NCBI GenBank assembly: GCA_002238565.1
Contig: MPMP01000017.1
Span: forward strand, 1 to 64,000
Direction of reading: 5' to 3'
Origin: Albidovulum sp. bin36
Lineage (GTDB): Bacteria; Pseudomonadota; Alphaproteobacteria; Rhodobacterales; Rhodobacteraceae
Length of the DNA: 64,000 bases
Shown: positions 35,795 through 43,547 of the stretch, piece by piece
Layout of the letters: every line of letters starts with the position of its first letter
How positions within the stretch are numbered: position 1 is the first letter of the stretch
Translations under genes and position numbers: made by a program
The notes under the pieces: generated by a model
Database searches by the model: none
What the model was told of the DNA's origin: nothing
What the model saw: the letters and a program-made list of their open reading frames with translations, nothing else

Positions 35795-37071
35795 CAGGGG
35801 CTCCTGCGGTTCACTTCCGGGACACGGTCCGCAAGCGGAGTATGGTGGTCGCGGAACCGGGCCAGCCACCAATCCTTCAGCAGTTGGAACGGGAATCGGT
35901 GGCCGTCCTCGCCAGCTTCGAGATAGCCATCGTGGATCAGGACATCCAGCGCTTCGCCGATATGGCGGGGTGCTTCCTCGATTACCGGTGAGTACCAGTG
36001 CTCCAGATGGCGTCGTGCGCGGCCAGTGAATACGCACTGGGTGGCTGTCTCAGCGAGAATTTCCAGAGCGATTCGGTAGCTGTCTCCGTCCAGGGCGTTC
36101 CGAAGACGTGTCTCATAGTGCGCGAGGTCACTCTGCCCGGCAGGTCCTAGAAGCTCGGTTCGATAGACCTCGCCAACGTGTTCTATTGTCACCCGATCCA
36201 GATTTCGCATGGCGACAAAATCCTGCAGATGGGCGAAGTAGGACTGCACATGGTGAGGAATCCCGATGCCGAGCGCCTCGTATACAGCGTCGGCTACTCC
36301 GTCGTTGATTGGTAACCTGCCGCTCTCCGCCAAGCGTTCAAAGCACTCGACACTGTCCTCACGGCTCCAAGGTCCCAAGCGATAGGGAAATAAGTGATTG
36401 ATGCGGTCGGGTATACCAAGCCTTAGTACAAGAGGTACTAGTCCGATGCTGCCGGACACCAAGAGCACCGGAGATCTGCCGCGGAAACCCTGAAAGATGC
36501 CGCGAAACCAGCTCAGGAACTCATCCACTCGCCGGGATCCCTCCTCATCACGGAGCATTCTCATTAGAAATATGGGCAGTTCGTCCACGACGAGGAGGAC
36601 AGGTCGATCATGCTCTGCGCAACTCTGGATCAGCTCCTTTCCGAAGCGCTGCCAGCCTCCGCTCAATCCGGCACGGATCTTCACGCGAAATTCCGACGCA
36701 CTGATTTCCTCCACGTTCCCACCGACCAAACGCCCCATCGTGGCGGCGAATCGGGATGCGATCGAACGAATTGGATGCACTGCTTCGGCAATGTCAGCGA
36801 CTACGTCCTCCGGACAGGTCGCTCCCTCCACATCGGTGAAGAGAAAGCTCCAACCTGCAATCTCCAGCCGACGGCCGAGTTCTTGAGCCACACTCGTCTT
36901 GCCCATGCGTCGCTGACCTGTCAGAAGCACGTGGTTGCCGTCCCGGATCCGCAACTCCAGCAATTTTAACTCGCGTTCTCTATCGAAGAAGTCGTCGCCG
37001 CTCACCCAGCGACCGGTGGAGGATTTCATGCAGAGGTTCTCTTCAGCCAACGGGCCTGTTGATCCATACAT
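35794..37071 (-). CDS. AAA/STAND-type ATPase, partner of the TPR ATPase
   Basis: 425 residues from ATG 37071 (a TTG at 37092 is an alternative start, adding seven residues). An N-terminal FFDRERELKLLELRIRDGNH leads into Walker A LLTGQRRMGKTSVAQELG (near 50-67) and Walker B PVLLVVDELPIFLMRML. A sensor SGSIGLVPL and a C-terminal winged-helix-like region complete a fold like the archaeal-type ATPases (COG1672) and STAND NTPases. It overlaps the TPR ATPase by one base at TGATG. A large palindrome with GTCAAC half-sites overlaps its start, so the pair is probably tightly regulated. Two consecutive P-loop ATPases of different size suggest a hetero-complex. Confidence 0.72.
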   Translation of the reverse strand: MYGSTGPLAEENLCMKSSTGRWVSGDDFFDRERELKLLELRIRDGNHVLLTGQRRMGKTSVAQELGRRLEIAGWSFLFTDVEGATCPEDVVADIAEAVHPIRSIASRFAATMGRLVGGNVEEISASEFRVKIRAGLSGGWQRFGKELIQSCAEHDRPVLLVVDELPIFLMRMLRDEEGSRRVDEFLSWFRGIFQGFRGRSPVLLVSGSIGLVPLVLRLGIPDRINHLFPYRLGPWSREDSVECFERLAESGRLPINDGVADAVYEALGIGIPHHVQSYFAHLQDFVAMRNLDRVTIEHVGEVYRTELLGPAGQSDLAHYETRLRNALDGDSYRIALEILAETATQCVFTGRARRHLEHWYSPVIEEAPRHIGEALDVLIHDGYLEAGEDGHRFPFQLLKDWWLARFRDHHTPLADRVPEVNRRSP

Positions 37072-37072
37072 G

Positions 37073-37121
37073 GTCAACGCATCCGTTGTCAACCATTCCG
37101 TTGACGACGGATGCGTTGAAC
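37073..37121. promoter_or_regulatory. Large operator-like palindrome upstream of the ATPase pair
   Basis: Arms at about 37073-37093 and 37100-37121 share TCAACGCATCCGT-N-GTCAAC in inverted orientation, with one mismatch and a 6-base centre. Each arm contains two GTCAAC (or GTTGAC) half-sites spaced 15 bases, giving four half-sites. It starts two bases ahead of the preferred ATG, so a repressor bound here would block transcription or translation start. A hairpin in the RNA leader is an alternative. Confidence 0.55.
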
Positions 37122-37480
37122 TTAAGAAGCGGATCGCCGGATCGCTACGCCGGCGTTACGAAGCGACCGACCGGTAGCCCTGCAACGGATCCCGGCGGTC
37201 ACGCCGCAGCCCTCAGCAGCATCGGCAGGCGAATCAGCTCATATCGCCTACCGCTATCTCGCCGCCGGAGATGATCAGGGCGGTGAGAACCGAATGGCCG
37301 TACAGCTCGAACTCCTGCGGTCGCCCGGCATCCCCATCGTTTCGCGCCTTCCTGGAAAGCCTCTCGCCCGAGGCGCAGGCGGTCGACTCGCATGAATGCT
37401 CCGGCAGTTGGGCGACGGCGTCCGACTGGATCCCCAGGCCGGTGGAAACCGCATCAGCCTGTCTTCATCGTTCCTTATGC
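37122..37480. other. About 360 bp without an intact gene
   Basis: A plus-strand frame ending at 37177 reads ELKKRIAGSLRRRYEATDR, similar in style to the N-terminus of integrase-type transposases, but too short to call. Nothing else is recognisable. Confidence 0.35.
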
Positions 37481-38260
37481 CTATCGCAATTTTTGCGAGA
37501 TGCGGTCCGAATGCGCCTGCAATTCTGCCAAGATATCTACGATCCGCTCTCTTTTCATGCGATGCGTCACGCCGGTGATGCTAATTGACGCAACGACTTC
37601 ATTGAACGGACCGAGTATCGGCACCGCAACGCAGGATGCGCCGAGTTCGTTTTCCTGCTCTTCAGTCGCAAAACCGTTTTCGCGTACATCGGCCAACTGC
37701 CGTTCCAAGACAGTTCGGTCGGTGATCGTGAACGCGGTCATTCTCTTCAGCCCGACCCTTTTGTAGATCCAGTTCCGGCGCTCTTCGGGAAAGTAGGCCA
37801 GAATCGCCTTGCCGCATGCACTCGAATGGTAGTTCGAACGGGCGCCGGCGTAGGCGGTTGCGCGCACGCACTGCTGGCTTTGCAGCGCTTCAACCAGTAT
37901 TGCCGCCTGCAGATAGGGCACGGCAAGATTAACCGTTTCATTGGTAGTCCGGCATAGTTCGCGCAGGGACGTGCGGCTGACTTCCAGGATCGGCAGGTTC
38001 TTCGTGACGTAACGTCCGAGCTCAAGACAGCGGAGGCCGAGCTTGTATCCCTTCGGCGACGCCGTTCGCGCGAGATAGCCCATCACCACCAGGCTTTCCG
38101 CAAGGTTGAAAACCGTCGTCTTGTTAAGTCCGAGCGTCTTGGCAAGCGCGGAAAGAGATATCGGATTGCCGTTGGACATGACAGCGCTCAGAATCGCGTC
38201 GGCGCGCGCCAATGACTGAATCCTCGGGGACTCGGCCTCAGCGGCTACTGGAGCATCCAT
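37481..38260 (-). CDS. IclR family transcriptional regulator
   Basis: DNA-binding regulator of 259 residues. The winged helix-turn-helix is at about 35-75 (ISLSALAKTLGLNKTTVFNLAESLVVMGYL). The ligand-binding domain shows HSSACGKAILAYFPEERRNW (about 148-167) and CVAVPILGPFNEVVASISITGV (about 210-231), both family hallmarks. IclR proteins usually control adjacent sugar or aromatic catabolism genes. It is divergent from the aldose 1-epimerase with 165 bp between, in which direct repeats occur. The ATG at 38260 gives the normal length. Confidence 0.87.
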   Translation of the reverse strand: MDAPVAAEAESPRIQSLARADAILSAVMSNGNPISLSALAKTLGLNKTTVFNLAESLVVMGYLARTASPKGYKLGLRCLELGRYVTKNLPILEVSRTSLRELCRTTNETVNLAVPYLQAAILVEALQSQQCVRATAYAGARSNYHSSACGKAILAYFPEERRNWIYKRVGLKRMTAFTITDRTVLERQLADVRENGFATEEQENELGASCVAVPILGPFNEVVASISITGVTHRMKRERIVDILAELQAHSDRISQKLR

Positions 38261-38338
38261 TTATGCGCACCTGATTTTCCGGTTTCCGTTAAGTCATATA
38301 GTAGAATGCCCGATTAGCCCGCTCAACCCCGCATATTC

Positions 38339-38382
38339 ATGCCATAATATAAAATTCACAAGTTGATTTATGTCATAATATA
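38339..38382. promoter_or_regulatory. Direct repeat pair, candidate IclR operator
   Basis: ATGCCATAATATA (38339-38351) and ATGTCATAATATA (38370-38382) are near-identical direct repeats 31 bases apart, about three helical turns, in the A+T-rich interval between the IclR and galM genes. A third, weaker copy AAGTCATATA lies at about 38291. Binding by the adjacent regulator is inferred. Confidence 0.4.
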
Positions 38383-38425
38383 TAACAAAAATTTTTCAGT
38401 TTTCGGCACGGCAAGGAGGCGATAG

Positions 38426-39490
38426 ATGAGTGTCACGGTTGCGCCCTGGGGGAAGGCGGGGAATAGGAGCGCGAGCCTCTACACTATTGCCAACGCGTCG
38501 GGCGCGTCGCTGGTGCTGACCGATTACGGCGCGACCGCGGTGCGCATGTGCATGCCGTCGCCCGACGGCGACATCGCCGATGTCATTCTTGGATTCGACA
38601 CGCTTGAGGAGTATGCGCAGACGCAGACCTATTGCGGCGCCACGGTTGGCCGGTTCGGAAACCGTATCCGGCGCGGGCGGTTCATGATGGGCGGCAGAGT
38701 CTACCAGGTCAGCTGCAACGAGGGAAGAAACTGCCTCCATGGCGGCGGCGGCGCCTTTGACAAGCGAATGTGGACGTCCAAGTATGACGGCGCCGGCAAT
38801 TCGGTCACCTTTTCACTGGTTTCCCCGGATGGCGACAATGGATTTCCGGGAACGATGAATGTCGCTTCCGCCTATACGCTAACGGACGACAATGTGGTTC
38901 GCATCGAACTCCGCGCTACCACCGACAAGCCGACCTTGTGCAACCTTGTCCACCATAGCTATTTCAACCTCGCCGGGCACGACCGCGGCGACGTACTGGA
39001 TCACGAGCTCCAAATCCACTCGGATTTCTACACACCGGTAGACGAGGAGCTGATCATTACCGGCGAAGTGCTGAACGTCGCCGATACCCCCTTCGACTTC
39101 CGCGAGCCGCGCGCGATCGGAGAAAGAATCAGGCAAGTCCCGAATGCGGGTGCCGGGAAGATGCCGGACGGGGCGTTCGCCGGATACGACCACAATTGGT
39201 GCCTGCAGGGCGAATCCGGGGAGCTGCGTCCGGTTCTGTCTATCTGCGACCGCGTTTCGGGGCGCGGCTTCGAGATGTCAACGACCGAGCCCGGCGTGCA
39301 TTTCTATACCGGCGGTTACTTGGACGAGACCGTTGTCGGCAAGGGAGGCGTGCCGTACCGGCAATTTGCCGGCTGCACCTTCGAGACGCAGAAATTCCCG
39401 GACGGCCCGAATTTGAGCCATGTTCCGCAATCCCGACTGAACCCCGGAGAGGAATACCTTCATGTGATGGAGTTACGGTTCCTTGCCTGA
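38426..39490 (+). CDS. galM: Aldose 1-epimerase
   Basis: Mutarotase interconverting alpha and beta anomers of aldohexoses, 354 residues. The substrate-binding NRIRRGRF (about 79-86), the catalytic histidine in NLVHHSYFNLAGH (His about 176-177) and DHNWCL are conserved; the general base glutamate should be in FETQKFPDGPN near residue 325. The family TVGRFGNRI motif is present. It has no signal peptide and acts in the cytosol. With the IclR regulator and the nearby sugar importer (42.5-46.6 kb, now separated by transposon debris) it probably formed one sugar-use locus. Gene symbol is by family recognition. Confidence 0.85.
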   Translation: MSVTVAPWGKAGNRSASLYTIANASGASLVLTDYGATAVRMCMPSPDGDIADVILGFDTLEEYAQTQTYCGATVGRFGNRIRRGRFMMGGRVYQVSCNEGRNCLHGGGGAFDKRMWTSKYDGAGNSVTFSLVSPDGDNGFPGTMNVASAYTLTDDNVVRIELRATTDKPTLCNLVHHSYFNLAGHDRGDVLDHELQIHSDFYTPVDEELIITGEVLNVADTPFDFREPRAIGERIRQVPNAGAGKMPDGAFAGYDHNWCLQGESGELRPVLSICDRVSGRGFEMSTTEPGVHFYTGGYLDETVVGKGGVPYRQFAGCTFETQKFPDGPNLSHVPQSRLNPGEEYLHVMELRFLA

Positions 39491-39527
39491 AGCGCCGCGC
39501 CAGAAAAAGGCTCAGAGAGGACCTACG

Positions 39528-39650
39528 ATGGCGGCAGCGCAGAACGGCGCATTCGACGTCATCATCGGCGGCGGCGGCCATAATGGATTGGTGGCGGCAA
39601 ATTATCCGGGCCGCTCTGGCCAATGGCCTTCGGTTATCCGCAGCGCTTGA
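39528..39650 (+). pseudogene. Stump of FAD-dependent oxidoreductase (phytoene-dehydrogenase-like)
   Basis: ATG 39528 opens a 40-codon frame with FDVIIGGGGHNGLVAANYPG, the N-terminal dinucleotide-binding motif of phytoene-desaturase-like oxidoreductases (GxGxxG, then ...GLVAA). After about 28 codons the family resemblance is lost and a stop follows. The rest was probably replaced when the DruA-transposon inserted to the right. It starts 37 bases after galM, so it was likely in the same operon. Confidence 0.6.
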
Positions 39651-39793
39651 TCCCAGGATTTTTTAGCCGTTTCAGCCGCGCGATTTCTCGGTCGAGCAAA
39701 ATTTATTGGCTGTTTCCGCAATTTTGAAAAAAGTTCGCTTGACATTCTGCCCCGCAGCGGCATGATTGCATTTGACCGATTCGGAGCGCCGGC

Positions 39794-41800
39794 ATGGATT
39801 CAGACATCGCAAAGCTTCCAGCCACCACCTTCTCGGGACGCCGGGTGACGCGCCGGCAGCTCGAGGATGTCAAGTGGACGGTCGAGAACATCTCGCATTC
39901 CAGCCGCAACGACCTCGCCCGCACCATCTGCGAGCATCTCAACTGGCGCACCAAAAAGGGCGACGACAAGATCAAGGCCTGCCTGGCCATGATCGAGACG
40001 CTGGAGGCGCAGGGGATCCTGACGCTGCCGCCGATCAAGGAGAAGATGGTTCGCAAACCTGCCGGCAAGCCGGTCCGGAGCGCGGCGTCGGACCCGAAGC
40101 CGGAGATCGACCAGCCGCTGTTGGAGCTGGGCAAGGTGCGGCTGGAGCCGGTCGAAAGCGCCGAGGACCGGCAATTGTGGAACGCCCTGGTCGACCGCCA
40201 CCATTATCTTGCCTACCGCCAGCCTTTCGGCTGCCACATCCGCTACTTCCTGCTGGACGACGCCGGCCGCCGCCTCGGCTGCCTGCTGTTCGAGGACTGC
40301 ACCCGGGACCTGCCGGTGCGCGACAAATGGGTCGGCTGGAGCGAGCGGAGGCGCGACCGCAACCGCCACATGCTGCTGCGCAACTCCCGCTTCCTCATCC
40401 TTCCCTGGGTCAAGGTCAGGAACCTCGCCTCGCACGGCCTCGGCCTCGCCGCCGCCCGTCTGGCCGACGACTGGGAGGCCAAGTTTAAAATCAGGCCGGT
40501 CCTGTGCGAGACCTTCGTGGACGGCCGTCGCTTCGCCGCCAGCAGCTACCGGGCCGCCAACTGGCAGTTCATCGGCCGGACCTCCCAAAGCGGGAGACGG
40601 CCGCCGAAGGACACCTATGTCCTGCCGCTGGACCCCGACTGCAAATCCATCCTGCGCGGCTCGGGCAAGCCCCGGCCGAAGACGCGCCCGCAACGGGTCC
40701 TCCCCGTTTGCTCCGACCGTAAGTTCCGCGACCGATGGATCCACCTCGTCGAGGCGGCAACGGCGGTCGCCGCCCGCTTCGACTCGCAATGGCGACGGCG
40801 CAGCCGGGTCTGGAACAGCCTGCTGATCATCCTGTTCGTGTTTCGCCTGGTCCTGGCCGACCGCAACCAGGGCTATGCCGCCGTCCTCTCCGAACTGTGG
40901 GGCAACTGCCTCGACGCCGGCGTGCCCTTGCCGTCCGACTGTCCCCCGGCCATCTCCACCGCCAGCGAGGCTCGGGAGAAGCTCGACGAGGACGCCTTCC
41001 GGCAGGTCCACCGCGCCATCCTCGACTCGGCCGGCGGAAACGACGGCGACTGGCGCTGGAAGGGGCACCGGCTCTTTGCCGTCGACTGCAGCAAGGTCAC
41101 CATGCCGAGGGAGCTGCTGAAGAACGGATACAGGCTGCCGAGCAAGGAGTCCCGCTACCCGCAGGGCCTGGTCAGCACGCTCTACCGCCTCCGAACAAAG
41201 ACGCCAGTCGACTTCGACCTGCACAGCGACGACAACGAGAGGGCCGCCGCCCTCCGGCACCTCGAACGCCTGCAGCCGGACGACATCGTCGTCTATGACC
41301 GCGGATACTATTCGTTCCAATTCCTCCACGCCCATGTCGAAAGGGGCGCGTACGCCGCCTTCCGCATCCAGAGGAACGCCAACGCGGACTTCGACGCCTT
41401 CATCGACTCCGGCGAAGCCGAACGGACCGTCAGCCTCGGGCCGCCCGAAGATGCGCCGAAGAGCCTTCGGGGCGTGTCCCACCGCGTCCGCCTGATCGCC
41501 TGCGAGGCTGGGGACGCCCGCTTCATCGTCGCAACCACGCTCCTCGACCGAAGCCGCCACGCGGCCGCGGACCTGTCCGAAATGTACAGGTCGCGATGGT
41601 CAATCGAGGAACTCTGCAAATATTCGAAGGAGCTCCGCCCTGGGTTCCGTAGCCGCAGCGAGCGGGGCATCAAGCAGGAGCTCTACGCCAACTTTACCCT
41701 GATCCTCCTCGCCCGCCTGTTCGCCGGCCGCTGCGAAGCCGAGGCCGAACTCGCGCCGAGCGCCGACGACGCGGATGCGCTGCCGCCGCCTGCCCATTAG
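39794..41800 (+). CDS. DruA-like (DUF4338) domain fused to IS4-type DDE transposase
   Basis: 668 residues. Residues about 10-75 contain NDLARTICEHLNWRTKKGDDKIKACLAMIE and 100-290 the DUF4338 core (DRHHYLAYRQPFGCHIRYFL, LILPWVKVRNLASHGLGLAAARL, CETFVDGRRFAASSYRAANW). This is the domain named DruA in the Druantia anti-phage system. Residues about 300-650 are an IS4-type transposase: LFAVDCSKVTMP (first Asp), DIVVYDRGYYSF (second Asp), SEMYRSRWSIEELCKYSKE (Glu). The C-terminus ends soon after FTLILLARLF and lacks about 80 residues present in the relic at 31.4 kb, so it may be truncated by the debris at 41.8 kb. A large antisense frame covers the same region and is a shadow of high GC. Confidence 0.75.
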   Translation: MDSDIAKLPATTFSGRRVTRRQLEDVKWTVENISHSSRNDLARTICEHLNWRTKKGDDKIKACLAMIETLEAQGILTLPPIKEKMVRKPAGKPVRSAASDPKPEIDQPLLELGKVRLEPVESAEDRQLWNALVDRHHYLAYRQPFGCHIRYFLLDDAGRRLGCLLFEDCTRDLPVRDKWVGWSERRRDRNRHMLLRNSRFLILPWVKVRNLASHGLGLAAARLADDWEAKFKIRPVLCETFVDGRRFAASSYRAANWQFIGRTSQSGRRPPKDTYVLPLDPDCKSILRGSGKPRPKTRPQRVLPVCSDRKFRDRWIHLVEAATAVAARFDSQWRRRSRVWNSLLIILFVFRLVLADRNQGYAAVLSELWGNCLDAGVPLPSDCPPAISTASEAREKLDEDAFRQVHRAILDSAGGNDGDWRWKGHRLFAVDCSKVTMPRELLKNGYRLPSKESRYPQGLVSTLYRLRTKTPVDFDLHSDDNERAAALRHLERLQPDDIVVYDRGYYSFQFLHAHVERGAYAAFRIQRNANADFDAFIDSGEAERTVSLGPPEDAPKSLRGVSHRVRLIACEAGDARFIVATTLLDRSRHAAADLSEMYRSRWSIEELCKYSKELRPGFRSRSERGIKQELYANFTLILLARLFAGRCEAEAELAPSADDADALPPPAH

Positions 41801-41809
41801 TCATATCTC

Positions 41810-42240
41810 TCATGCGCTATGTAGCTTCAAGACGCTGCTTACCCCGGCCAGAGCCTTCATTTCCTCGACCATCTGCGCCCTCTGCGCGAGGCGGATCTGG
41901 CCGTCCCACTGAATCTAGGCGGCCCGTCGTACTTTCGGTTGAGGTAGCCTCCGAGCTTGGCCACCGGCGTCACCGCGTTGTAAAGGGTTTCGGGCGACCC
42001 CGCCTTGCAGATCCTGGCGAAGTCGCCGAGCACGGCTAGTTCGGCCCCCGAGTACATCAGGCCGGCATCCAGATCCGGCGCTTTCCGCCCCAGATTGGTG
42101 AGCGCCGCCGCCAGCGGCAGCGGTCGGCCCTGTCCTGCTCGTATCCCAGGAGCGGCGCCACCTCGGTCAGCGGCCTGGACCTCACCTCGTCAGCCAGCCG
42201 CCGAAATCAGTGATTCGACTTCCCTTCCATCTGTCCATCT
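41810..42240 (-). pseudogene. Decayed Tn5/IS4-like transposase C-terminus
   Basis: The minus strand reads GAELAVLGDFARICKAGSPETLYN and AVTPVAKLGGYLNRKYDGPP, then in a shifted frame WDGQIRLAQRAQMVEEMKAL up to a stop at 41810-41812. This is the C-terminal region of a Tn5-like transposase (YLNRKxDGPPG, then a WxG..L motif), with at least one frameshift. It abuts the 3' end of the DruA-transposase gene tail to tail. Confidence 0.6.
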
Positions 42241-42474
42241 CCCGAAAACGCCGCCCGCCGGGCGGGCTACCAGGAAAAGACTGCCGGCAAGGAAAGATGG
42301 CATAAGACGGGTCAAAATTGGAGGCCGCTTGACGCATGTCGTCAAGATCTTCCAATAGAAACTGTCTACAAGACAGGTCGTCTCCGGCTGCGTAGCGTAA
42401 TCAGGATCACAACGCGCCTACAGCTTCTTGTCAGAACTATTTCGGCAAAGGATGGCCAAAGCCAAACTGGCATT
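42241..42474. other. Intergenic region downstream of the second sugar importer
   Basis: 234 bp with a GC-rich hairpin (CCGCCCG/CGGGCGG near 42250-42266) and a small stem-loop listed separately. No gene was seen. Confidence 0.4.
42362..42376 (-). terminator. Weak stem-loop after the second ABC operon
   Basis: CTGTCT and AGACAG form a 6-bp stem with a 3-base loop, followed on the minus strand by TTTCTATT. It lies about 100 bases after the ATPase stop and might end the minus-strand importer transcript. The stem is short, so this is tentative. Confidence 0.3.
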
Positions 42475-43545
42475 TTACGTCCTATTCCCGTTTTGATCGA
42501 AGATGTGGACGTGTTCGGCTGCGTAGGAAAAGGCGGCAGCCTGTCCCGGATGGCAAGAACTTGCATCGATAAGACGAAAACGAAGATCTTCCGGCAATCC
42601 GGTGGAAAGGGTGACTATTGTGTCGGCGCCTGTGAATTCACTCGCCGCAACGGTTCCCCGAATGCAATTCAAACTGGCCTCAAACTTCGCATCCGTCGGT
42701 CGAAGCCCAACCATTAGCGGCTTGCCTTCGGGACCGGTTCTGCAATTTGACTGCAAGTCGAGCTTTCCGACTCGCACAGACTTTCCGCCAAGTGAAATTC
42801 CTGGCACGAAGTTCATTTTTGGGTGTCCTACAAAACCGGCTACGAAAGTGTTTATCGGCTCGTTGTACACCTCAAATGGAGTGCCGACCTGCTGAATGAT
42901 TCCATCCTTCAGCACGACTACCCTGTCGGCCATGGTCATGGCCTCGTGCTGATCATGCGTAACATATATCGTCGCCTTCCCCACCCTGCGGTGCAGCGCA
43001 ATCAATTGCTGACGCATGCTATCTCGCAATTGAGCATCAAGGTTGGACAATGGCTCATCCATTGCAAAGACTTCTGGATCGCGCACCAGCGCTCGCGCCA
43101 GCGCCACTCGTTGCCGCTGACCTCCAGACAGCGCTTCGGGGCGTTTGCCGAGCTGGTCGGATATCTCCACCAATTTCGCCGCTTGCAGAACCTTATCCCC
43201 CACGTTCGTTCGATTCCGCGTTGCCCACCTCCGGGCCTTCAGTGGGTATGCAATGTTTTCGGCTACGGTCATGTGAGGATAGAGCGCATAGTTCTGGAAG
43301 ACCATGGCCACGTTGCGGTCCCGCGGGAGCAAGTAGTTCACAAGATTGCCATTGACGAAGATTTCCCCCGAGGTCGGGTCTTCGATCCCGGCCAGCAACT
43401 TCAGTATCGTGCTCTTCCCGCAACCGGACGGCCCGAGCAGGACCAGGAACTCCCGATGCCGAATGGGTAGATCAAGATTGTGAACGGCAACAAAATCACC
43501 ATAGATTTTGCTGACCGACCGATACTCGACCGCCGCGCTTGCCAT
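42475..43545 (-). CDS. Sugar ABC transporter ATPase (UgpC/MsmK type), second importer
   Basis: 356-residue energy-coupling ATPase. Walker A GPSGCGKSTILKLL (about 38-51), Q-loop MVFQNYALYPHMTV, signature LSGGQRQRVALARALVRDP, Walker B VFAMDEPLSNLDAQLR, H-loop YVTHDQHEAMTMADR. The C-terminal OB-fold (VGLRPTDAKF) is complete. It follows the second permease by two bases. The other importer's ATPase (10.9 kb) is a clear paralogue but not a recent copy. Confidence 0.88.
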   Translation of the reverse strand: MASAAVEYRSVSKIYGDFVAVHNLDLPIRHREFLVLLGPSGCGKSTILKLLAGIEDPTSGEIFVNGNLVNYLLPRDRNVAMVFQNYALYPHMTVAENIAYPLKARRWATRNRTNVGDKVLQAAKLVEISDQLGKRPEALSGGQRQRVALARALVRDPEVFAMDEPLSNLDAQLRDSMRQQLIALHRRVGKATIYVTHDQHEAMTMADRVVVLKDGIIQQVGTPFEVYNEPINTFVAGFVGHPKMNFVPGISLGGKSVRVGKLDLQSNCRTGPEGKPLMVGLRPTDAKFEASLNCIRGTVAASEFTGADTIVTLSTGLPEDLRFRLIDASSCHPGQAAAFSYAAEHVHIFDQNGNRT

Positions 43546-43547
43546 TC

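Noticed and set aside
37109-37177. Integrase N-terminus-like peptide (ELKKRIAGSLRRRYEATDR)
   Set aside because: Too short, and overlaps the palindrome; could be chance.
39800-41560. Long antisense open frame (586 codons) opposite the DruA-transposase
   Set aside because: Mirror of a GC-rich coding frame; composition and lack of motifs mark it as a shadow.
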